A stretch of DNA of 5,667 nucleotides, taken from the NCBI GenBank assembly GCA_039698075.1, contig JBDKTJ010000032.1, forward strand, positions 1 through 5,667, written 5' to 3'. The stretch's first letter is position 1. Each line of letters opens with the position of its first letter. A program made the position numbers and the translations under genes. The notes beneath the pieces were generated by a model. The model saw only the letters and a program-made list of their open reading frames with translations. It made no database searches and was not told the DNA's origin. This document shows positions 1 through 4,909 of this stretch, piece by piece. The stretch is from JAJFVC01 sp039698075. GTDB taxonomy: Bacteria > Planctomycetota > Planctomycetia > Pirellulales > Thermoguttaceae.

Positions 1-126
1 TACGTCGCCGCTGTATCCGACAGACAGTTTTGTCACTGGCGCTACACGGCCCGGGCTTACGAAAAATTCAACAACTACTGGAAAACGCGGTCACCATGGC
101 CGCATAATGTGCAAAAGTCGAAGTAA
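1..126 (+). CDS. C-terminal tail of an unidentified upstream protein (5' partial)
   Basis: Frame 1 is open from the first base to a TAA at 124-126 and reads about 41 residues. The segment is rich in aromatic and basic residues (HWRYTARAY, then FNNYWKTR). G or C dominates its third codon positions over the first 90 bases, more than in the competing frame 3, which is open to a stop at about 105-107. No start is visible because the gene would begin left of the window. I do not recognise the family. The gap to the next gene is 106 bases, so co-transcription is possible but not shown. The stretch could also be non-coding, since a 41-codon open frame is not strong evidence in GC-rich DNA. Confidence 0.35.
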   Translation, partial: YVAAVSDRQFCHWRYTARAYEKFNNYWKTRSPWPHNVQKSK

Positions 127-232
127 GGGCGTCGAACAAAACGAAGGGTTTTCCACGATCTTGCACCGCCGGTAGAGCGGACAACTTCTTTGGATGGCGG
201 CCCGAAGGGCCTGCTGCGGGACTTGTTTTTTC

Positions 233-1243
233 ATGCGTCGTTTCATTCCACAATCCGCCGAGGCCGTCAACAGCGATTCCTTCCTGGACATCGTGGCCAG
301 CGTCGTGAGCATCATGATTATTATGGTGGTGCTCGAAGGGTCGCGAATTAAGAACGCGCCGGTGCAGTTGTCGCTTCCCGCCTCGTCGCCGGCCGTCGTC
401 GAATTGGAAAAGGATGCGGCCGCCGAAGAAAACATGCGGAGCGACATCGTGAAGGCCGACGCCGAAATCGAGCAGTTGCAACGCGAAGCCGCCGGCCGAC
501 GCATGCAACGCGACGTATTGGCCACAACGGTCTCCGCCGTCGAACAAAAGCTGCAACAGTATCGTCAGCGGCTCGACACGGTGAAGCGAGCCGATTTCGA
601 TCGGACGCGCAGCCTGTCGGAGTCGCGGTTCGAACTGGAGCAACTGGTCCATCAGCGCGAGCAGGTCGAAAATACGCCGGCCGCGCCGGTCGTGGTTGAA
701 AGCTATCCGACGCCGTTGAGCCGCGCGGTCGACGGGCCCGAGGCCCATCTGTTGATCTCCAACGGCCGTGTGCTGCTCGTGCCGGTCGAGCCTCTGTTGG
801 AGGAATTTCAGTCGCAGGCCCGGCGGCAGGTTTCCAGGTTGCGCGACCAGCCGGAACTGACGGACACGGTCGGTCCGATCGGCGGATTCCGGCTTCGCTA
901 CACGCTGGAACGCTACGACGTCTCGACCGAGACGATGGAAGAGACCGGACGCGGCGGCAGCTACGTTCGTCTCCAGCGATGGGTTTTGGTTCCCACCTCG
1001 GACCAGCAGGGCGAGCCGGTTCGTCTGGCGTTGCAGGAAGGTTCCGATTTTCGGCGATCGCTATCAAAAATTCTGCCGGGCCGAACCGCCGTGACGATCT
1101 GGGTCTATCCCGACGGCTTCGAGGCGTTTCGTCAGATTCGCAAGGAGCTGTATCGGCTGGGCTACGCGATCGCCGCGCGACCGTTGCCACCGGGCACGCC
1201 CATCAGCGGCTCGCCGGAAGGTTCTAAATCCGCGGCGCAGTAG
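233..1243 (+). CDS. Single-span coiled-coil membrane protein, ExbD/TolR/MotB-like architecture
   Basis: The predicted product has 336 residues. A short N-terminus is followed by one hydrophobic span at about residues 18-34 (FLDIVASVVSIMIIMVVL) with Asp19 at its cytoplasmic edge. Residues 55-147 are rich in Glu, Gln, Arg and Leu and look like a coiled coil. The remainder is an alpha/beta domain, and residues 280-320 (TAVTIWVYPDGFEAFRQIRK, then LYRLGYAIAARPL) resemble the strand-helix-strand end of ExbD/TolR. The C-terminus is GSPEGSKSAAQ. In ExbD, TolR and MotB an Asp in the single span takes up protons and the soluble part acts in the periplasm; applying that here is inference, because Asp19 lies nearer the membrane edge. 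No ExbB/MotA-like channel partner is visible. An in-frame ATG at 194 would add 13 residues (MAARRACCGTCFF) that look like untranslated sequence, so 233 is preferred. Neither start has a clear ribosome binding site. The reading frame is secure; the function is tentative. Confidence 0.85.
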   Translation: MRRFIPQSAEAVNSDSFLDIVASVVSIMIIMVVLEGSRIKNAPVQLSLPASSPAVVELEKDAAAEENMRSDIVKADAEIEQLQREAAGRRMQRDVLATTVSAVEQKLQQYRQRLDTVKRADFDRTRSLSESRFELEQLVHQREQVENTPAAPVVVESYPTPLSRAVDGPEAHLLISNGRVLLVPVEPLLEEFQSQARRQVSRLRDQPELTDTVGPIGGFRLRYTLERYDVSTETMEETGRGGSYVRLQRWVLVPTSDQQGEPVRLALQEGSDFRRSLSKILPGRTAVTIWVYPDGFEAFRQIRKELYRLGYAIAARPLPPGTPISGSPEGSKSAAQ

Positions 1244-1309
1244 ACGCGTCGAAATGTCTCGGCGACTCTCGCACTGGACACTTGACGCTCTTTTGCGGAA
1301 CCAGTACGG

Positions 1310-1315
1310 TATAAT
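1310..1315 (+). promoter_or_regulatory. Perfect TATAAT, candidate -10 element for the response regulator gene
   Basis: A perfect TATAAT lies in the gap before the regulator gene, in otherwise GC-rich DNA. It predicts a transcript start near 1322 and a leader of about 84 bases. The only good -35 match, TTGACG at 1282-1287, is 22 bases away, well beyond the usual 16-18, and there is no TG extension just upstream. The element may be used with an activator, or may be a chance match. Confidence 0.4.
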
Positions 1316-1370
1316 GACAATCATCGCAACCGTTACGCCGCACAAGGACGCAAGCGACGAAGGTTGGTGG

Positions 1371-1409
1371 ATGTTGGAAAAGATCCTCCCGTCGTGGTAT
1401 CGCTCATGA
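1371..1409 (+). CDS. Possible 12-codon leader ORF overlapping the regulator start
   Basis: An ATG at 1371 opens the peptide MLEKILPSWYRS, which ends with TGA at 1407-1409. That stop shares the four bases ATGA with the regulator's ATG at 1406. A purine-rich GAAGG at 1359-1363 lies 7 bases before this ATG and could bind the ribosome, whereas the regulator's own ATG has nothing similar. The arrangement fits translational coupling: ribosomes finishing the leader would restart on the regulator. No run of one amino acid suggests attenuation. Twelve codons can arise by chance, so the call rests on the overlap and the ribosome site. Confidence 0.35.
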   Translation: MLEKILPSWYRS

Positions 1410-2737
1410 ACATTCTGGTCGTTGACGACGAAAAGATCAAACGGATCACGATGACCGACGATCTGGCGGCGCAGGGCCACGAGGTGGTCGCCGCGGCGGA
1501 CGGCGAAGAGGCGTTGAAAAAATTGGCCGCCGGACGGTTCGACGTCGTCGTGACCGATCTGAAGATGCCGAAACTCGACGGCCTCGAACTGCTCAAGCGG
1601 ATCAAGCAGGGACCGGACGCCTCGATCGAAGTGATTCTGATGACCGCCTACGGCAGCATTCCCGTGGCCGTCGAAGCGGTCAAGCTGGGCGCGTTCGATT
1701 TTCTCACGAAGCCGTTTCGCAACGAGGACGTGTTGCCGCTGTTGGCGCGGATCGAACGGCAGCGGGCGGACTCGGCCGAGCAGCGTCCGACGCCGGTGGT
1801 TTCGACCGCCGACGTGGAGGCGACCATCGTGGGCGGCTCGGCCGGCATCGAGCGCGTGCGTCGCATGGTCGAAATCTCGGCCCAAACCGACGCCAACGTG
1901 TTGCTGTGCGGCGAGACCGGCGTCGGCAAGGATTTGCTGGCCACGACGATCCACCGCAATTCGCATCGCCGAGGGTTTCCCTACGTCAAAGTCGGCTGCA
2001 CGCTGTTCCCGCCCCAGTTGATCGAAAGCGAACTGTACGGACACGAAAAAGGCTCGTTCACCGGCGCCGATCAACAGCGCAAGGGCCGCTTCGATCTGGC
2101 CGAGGGCGGCACGCTGTATCTCGACGACGTCGACGACATTCCCATCGAGCAGCAATCGAAGTTGTTGCGGGCGATCGAAGAAAAAGTGTTCGAGCGGGTC
2201 GGCGGCGGCTCGCTGATCAAGGCCGACGTGCGCATCATCGCCTCGACCAAGCGAAACCTGCTCGAAAAAATCGCCGAGGGCACGTTCCGCGAGGATCTTT
2301 ATTACCGGCTCGACGTGCTCAGGATCAACATCCCGCCGCTTCGGGAACGCTTGGAGGACGTGCCGCCGTTGGTCGATCATCTGTTGACGCGCATCGCGGC
2401 GGGCCGGCCGTTTCGGATCGAGCCCGAGGCGGTCGAATTGCTCGCCCAACACGACTGGCCGGGCAACGTCCGCGAGCTTTACCACACGTTGGAGCGGGCT
2501 TTTCTAATCGGCGGCGGCGCCGTTACGTCGGAAATTCTCACCGGCGAGATCGGCGGGCCCGACCTTAGCTTGCGGCGATTGGCCGGCGGATTTCAGGCCA
2601 CGATCGACCACGCCGAAAAGCAATTGCTGCAAGAGGCCCTGCGTAATTCCGGCGGCAACAAGACCGCCGCGGCCGCCGCGCTGGACATGAAGCCGTCGAC
2701 TTTCCGCGATAAGCTGGCCAAGCACGGACTGGGGTAG
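1406..2737 (+). CDS. NtrC-family sigma-54-dependent response regulator
   Basis: The 443-residue cytoplasmic protein has three domains, the usual length and order for NtrC-type activators. The receiver (about 1-117) shows acidic residues Asp7 and Asp8, phosphoacceptor Asp51 in VVTDLKMP, Thr80 and Lys102. The AAA+ domain (about 140-368) shows Walker A GETGVGKD (169-176), GSFTGA (216-221), Walker B LYLDDVDD (237-244), sensor I STKRNL (280-285), arginine-finger region FREDLYYR (294-301) and WPGNVREL (351-358). The C-terminal Fis-type helix-turn-helix (about 404-442) contains NKTAAAAAL and STFRDKL. Such proteins, once phosphorylated, bind enhancers and use ATP to open sigma-54 RNA polymerase promoters. 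Two positions differ from common consensus: Ser for Ala in GAFTGA, and Asp241 for the catalytic Glu of Walker B. No sensor kinase is adjacent. The start at 1406 puts MNILVVDDE at the exact beginning of the receiver; an in-frame TTG at 1364 would add 14 unlikely residues. Confidence 0.95.
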   Translation: MNILVVDDEKIKRITMTDDLAAQGHEVVAAADGEEALKKLAAGRFDVVVTDLKMPKLDGLELLKRIKQGPDASIEVILMTAYGSIPVAVEAVKLGAFDFLTKPFRNEDVLPLLARIERQRADSAEQRPTPVVSTADVEATIVGGSAGIERVRRMVEISAQTDANVLLCGETGVGKDLLATTIHRNSHRRGFPYVKVGCTLFPPQLIESELYGHEKGSFTGADQQRKGRFDLAEGGTLYLDDVDDIPIEQQSKLLRAIEEKVFERVGGGSLIKADVRIIASTKRNLLEKIAEGTFREDLYYRLDVLRINIPPLRERLEDVPPLVDHLLTRIAAGRPFRIEPEAVELLAQHDWPGNVRELYHTLERAFLIGGGAVTSEILTGEIGGPDLSLRRLAGGFQATIDHAEKQLLQEALRNSGGNKTAAAAALDMKPSTFRDKLAKHGLG

Positions 2738-2740
2738 CCG

Positions 2741-2757
2741 GAGAGAAAAAAAGAGAG
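2741..2757. repeat. 17-base homopurine mirror repeat between convergent stop codons
   Basis: The sequence GAGAG-AAAAAAA-GAGAG is a perfect mirror repeat filling most of the 23-base gap between two convergent genes. On the minus strand it gives a run of seven T shortly after the stop of the 2761-3612 gene, but no hairpin precedes it, so it is not a standard intrinsic terminator. Confidence 0.7.
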
Positions 2758-2760
2758 TCG

Positions 2761-3612
2761 TCAGGGCGTGAACCGACGGGGCCGCCGCAACGATCCGAAT
2801 TGCAGCGACTTTTCTCCGGCGGCCGGTTGGGGTTTCGTCCCCAGCAATCCGTCGAGCATTCCCTGTACGTCGTCGGCCGCGCGCGTGAGCCGCAAAAGCC
2901 ACAGCGAGGCGGGCAGGCCGGTCGAATCAAACGTCTCGGGCGGAAAACACGAAAGGACGCTCGCGCCGATTCGGGCGTTCAGGTCGGCGTTGGGGCTTTC
3001 GTCGCTGAGATCGCAGCGAAACGCCGCACGCAACGAACCGAGAAAAAGCGGCCAGATCTGCCGCGGATCGCGATGCCGAAAATCGGCGGCAAAATCCTTC
3101 GCCCGCTGCGGATCGAACGCGAATTGGTCGGCGTCGTGCCGGTCGGCGAATCGGCTCACCAGCACGTCGGTCCAGCATTCCACGCGACGTCGCAGGCGAT
3201 TCAACCGTGCGGCGGAATCGCGGTGCGTCGACGGGGCTCGCACCAGAAGTTGAAGCACGCGATTCCGGGCCTCCGTGTGCCCCAGCAACACGCTTCGGGC
3301 AATCGGTTCGGCGTCGTCGCCGCCGTGGACTCGGTCGCAAAGGCACAAGACGGCCGTCCATACCCGAGTGAGCATCTCGCTGAGCAGAACCTCTTCCAAC
3401 AGGGCTTCGAGGTCCGACCAAGACTCAGGCGGCCGCGACGCCGTCGGATGGGCAAAACGCCGAAGACGCCACGCCCAACGGTCCAGACGGACCTTCGAGG
3501 CGGTCCAATACGACTCGATGCCGGCGGCCGGAATCGGCTGTCCGCTTTCGATCAACACCGTCCCCTGGGCGGAGACGATTGCAGCCAATTCGACCAGTTC
3601 ACGTGCGTGCAT
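2761..3612 (-). CDS. Hypothetical protein, mostly helical, unknown function
   Basis: This 283-residue protein belongs to no family I recognise. It has no signal peptide or clear membrane span. Its sequence suggests mostly amphipathic helices, with many Trp (residues 36, 46, 48, 65, 85), Leu and Arg. A notable stretch is LLEEVLLSEMLTRVWTAVL (71-89), followed by a Cys-x-Cys (90-92), DRVHGGDDAEPIARSVLLGH (93-112) and TEARNRVLQLLV (113-124). The C-terminal 25 residues are basic and probably disordered. The start at 3612 (MHARELVEL) is chosen because upstream in-frame codons to 3798 read as Cys- and Pro-rich non-coding sequence, and because a sigma-54 promoter motif lies 41 bases before this ATG, inside the would-be extension. 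No ribosome binding site is visible. The gene converges on the NtrC-type regulator, which might control it. The reading frame is well supported by codon bias; the role is unknown. Confidence 0.8.
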   Translation of the reverse strand: MHARELVELAAIVSAQGTVLIESGQPIPAAGIESYWTASKVRLDRWAWRLRRFAHPTASRPPESWSDLEALLEEVLLSEMLTRVWTAVLCLCDRVHGGDDAEPIARSVLLGHTEARNRVLQLLVRAPSTHRDSAARLNRLRRRVECWTDVLVSRFADRHDADQFAFDPQRAKDFAADFRHRDPRQIWPLFLGSLRAAFRCDLSDESPNADLNARIGASVLSCFPPETFDSTGLPASLWLLRLTRAADDVQGMLDGLLGTKPQPAAGEKSLQFGSLRRPRRFTP

Positions 3613-3652
3613 GAAAGAGACCCAAGGAAAGTTTGGAACCGGACTCTGCAAG

Positions 3653-3668
3653 TGCAAAGACGGTGCCG
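3653..3668 (-). promoter_or_regulatory. Candidate sigma-54 (-24/-12) promoter for the hypothetical gene
   Basis: Read on the minus strand, the 16 bases are CGGCAC-CGTCT-TTGCA. They match the sigma-54 consensus TGGCAC-N5-TTGCW at 10 of 11 defined positions, with the essential GG and GC dinucleotides at exactly the right spacing. The predicted transcript start is near 3642, giving a leader of about 30 bases before the ATG at 3612. The neighbouring gene at 1406-2737 encodes the class of activator such promoters need. Confidence 0.6.
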
Positions 3669-3733
3669 AACGACAAACCATCGGATGTCGGAAGCAATCG
3701 GCGCGGCGTAAGAGCTTGTCGGGAAAGCACTTG

Positions 3734-3757
3734 CGGCAATCGTTTCTGGCGTTGCCG
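3734..3757. repeat. Inverted repeat CGGCAA-N12-TTGCCG in the intergenic gap
   Basis: Six-base arms at 3734-3739 and 3752-3757 are perfectly complementary around a 12-base spacer. The repeat is about 92-115 bases upstream of the transcript start predicted from the sigma-54 motif, so it could be part of an enhancer region. It could also fold as a weak hairpin in a read-through transcript. Confidence 0.3.
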
Positions 3758-3780
3758 ACCATGCGGCCGAAGAGCGGAGC

Positions 3781-3796
3781 GTTGCCTCGACGCAAC
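3781..3796. promoter_or_regulatory. Near-palindrome GTTGCCTCGACGCAAC, possible activator binding site
   Basis: Arms GTTGC and GCAAC are perfect and the centre is TCGA; only the sixth base pair breaks the symmetry of the 16-base dyad. Its centre is about 146 bases upstream of the predicted sigma-54 transcript start, a typical distance for an NtrC-type enhancer site. GTTGCC also occurs at 3751-3756, exactly 30 bases away, close to three helical turns. Binding by the neighbouring regulator is inference. Confidence 0.35.
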
Positions 3797-3880
3797 ACGA
3801 AAGCAAAATGTCGTCAAGCCGGGCTTTCCACGGGGGTTTTTGATTCCGTCGCGGGCCCAAGCAATGGTTCTGGCAGGAGG

Positions 3881-3900
3881 AACGCCCCGTTTGCGGCGTT
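3881..3900 (-). terminator. Hairpin overlapping the stop of the epimerase gene
   Basis: AACGCC (3881-3886) and GGCGTT (3895-3900) form a perfect six-base stem with an 8-base loop, overlapping the TAA at 3899-3901. A competing outer pairing joins GGAACG (3879-3884) with CGTTCC (3905-3910). No T-run follows on the minus strand, so this would be an incomplete intrinsic terminator at best; it may instead be an RNA 3'-end stabiliser or chance. Confidence 0.25.
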
Positions 3901-4882
3901 AGTTCGTTCCCCGTTTCCACGCCACGACTTCGCGGATGATGTCGTCGAGCGTGAATCGGGCCCGCAGGCCGGTCAGTTTGCGGAGTTTTGACAGGTTTGG
4001 CACTCGGCAGCGACAGTCTTCAAAATCACTGCCGTAGGCCTCCGCGTAACTGATGAACTCGATTTTGAGCGACGGATCGACGGCGGCGATCACGCGTCGA
4101 GCCAGTTCCAGGATCGTCACGGGACAGTCGCTGCCGATGTTGCACACCTGGCCCACGGCGGCCGACGTGTCCATCAGGGCCAGGACCATGCGTACGACGT
4201 CGCCGACGTGGGCGAAGCATCGCTGCTGCTGACCGTCGTCGTGGACCACCAGGGGCTGGCCGGCCAGCGCGGCGTCGACCAGTCGCGGCAGAACCATGCC
4301 GTAGGCGCCCGTCTGACGCGGCCCGACCACGTTGAAAAACCGGCCCACCACGACCGGCAATTGTTGCTCGCGCCAATAGGCCAGGGTCAAGAACTCGTCG
4401 ATCGCCTTCGACGCTCCGTAGGACCATCGGGCTCGCGTGGTGGGACCGAACACCAAATCGTCGTCTTCGCCCCACGGGGTGTTGGGATTCTTGCCGTACG
4501 CTTCGCTCGTGCTGGCCAAGAAGAACTTCACACGATGGCCTTGCGCCACCCGGCGGCTCAGCTCGCGCAAAAGCAATTCCGTCGCGTAGATGTTCGTTTC
4601 GATCGTGTGGATCGGGCTGTTGGCGATCAACTGCACGCCGACGGCGGCGGCCAGATGATACACTTCGCCCGCCTCGGCCAGGACTTCACGCACCAAGGAC
4701 TCGTCGGTCACGTTGCCCTGGATATATTGAAACCGCGGATGCCCGAACACGGCGGCCAGATTGTCGCGCGTGCCGGTCGATTCGTCGTCGACCACCAAGA
4801 CGCGGTCGCCGCGGGCCAAAAGCGCTTCGACCAAGTGGCTGCCGATGAAACCCGCTCCACCGGTGACGAGACAATGATTCAT
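3899..4882 (-). CDS. NAD-dependent sugar-nucleotide epimerase/decarboxylase-type SDR
   Basis: The full-length 327-residue protein is an extended short-chain dehydrogenase. It has the Rossmann glycine motif GGAGFIGSH (8-16), NAD-ribose-binding Asp32 and a catalytic set of Thr125 in STSEAYG, Tyr155 and Lys159 in YGASK. Glu127, the RWSYGASK context and FNVVGPRQTG (183-192) recall the UDP-glucuronate decarboxylases ArnA and UXS, as does the C-terminal FEDCRCRVP (287-295), whose Arg293 may match the decarboxylase arginine. These enzymes oxidise the sugar C4 hydroxyl of a UDP- or GDP-sugar for polysaccharide or lipid glycan synthesis. A 4-epimerase or dehydratase remains possible; the substrate cannot be read from the sequence. 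The ATG at 4882 starts directly at the first Rossmann strand. It lies 27 bases after the TerC-like gene on the same strand, suggesting one transcript. No ribosome binding site is visible, and no glycosyltransferase genes are nearby. Confidence 0.92.
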   Translation of the reverse strand: MNHCLVTGGAGFIGSHLVEALLARGDRVLVVDDESTGTRDNLAAVFGHPRFQYIQGNVTDESLVREVLAEAGEVYHLAAAVGVQLIANSPIHTIETNIYATELLLRELSRRVAQGHRVKFFLASTSEAYGKNPNTPWGEDDDLVFGPTTRARWSYGASKAIDEFLTLAYWREQQLPVVVGRFFNVVGPRQTGAYGMVLPRLVDAALAGQPLVVHDDGQQQRCFAHVGDVVRMVLALMDTSAAVGQVCNIGSDCPVTILELARRVIAAVDPSLKIEFISYAEAYGSDFEDCRCRVPNLSKLRKLTGLRARFTLDDIIREVVAWKRGTN

Positions 4883-4909
4883 GAGGAAAAGTCTTCGGCG
4901 GTCAGTTTT

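Larger units (their letters stand above)
3613..3898. other. 286-base non-coding gap with regulatory motifs
   Basis: Reading frames here are short or give Cys- and Pro-rich translations unlike the neighbouring genes, so I treat the gap as non-coding. From left to right it holds the sigma-54 motif (3653-3668), the inverted repeat at 3734-3757, the near-palindrome at 3781-3796, and most of the hairpin at the end of the upstream gene (3881-3900). No tRNA or recognisable small RNA was seen. Confidence 0.65.

Noticed and set aside
68..748. Minus-strand open frame of 226 codons
   Set aside because: It is antisense to the coiled-coil protein gene and has low-complexity Arg/His-rich translation without recognisable domains.
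1282..1296. TTGACG-N3-TTTTGC shared with the minus strand at about 3817-3803
   Set aside because: A rough count suggests about one such match between two gaps of this size by chance.
1329..1365. Fragments reminiscent of a cyclic-di-GMP riboswitch (GCACAAGG, GGACGCAAGC) in the regulator leader
   Set aside because: The pieces are too close together for the two paired arms of the known fold, and the stems cannot be drawn.
1064..2485. Long minus-strand open frame of 473 codons opposite the regulator gene
   Set aside because: It lies antisense to clear receiver and AAA+ motifs; its His-, Arg- and Asp-rich translation is typical of the reverse frame of a GC-rich gene.
2800..3711. Plus-strand open frame of 303 codons
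   Set aside because: It is a reverse-strand shadow of the 2761-3612 gene, Arg- and Gly-rich, and crosses the sigma-54 motif and intergenic gap.
3613..3798. In-frame N-terminal extension of the hypothetical gene to an ATG at 3798
   Set aside because: The added 62 residues are Cys- and Pro-rich with no domain-like pattern, and the extension would contain the sigma-54 promoter motif.
3860..3875. Second sigma-54-like match on the minus strand, TGCCAG-AACCA-TTGCT
   Set aside because: It lacks the nearly invariant GG of the -24 element and lies far from any start codon.
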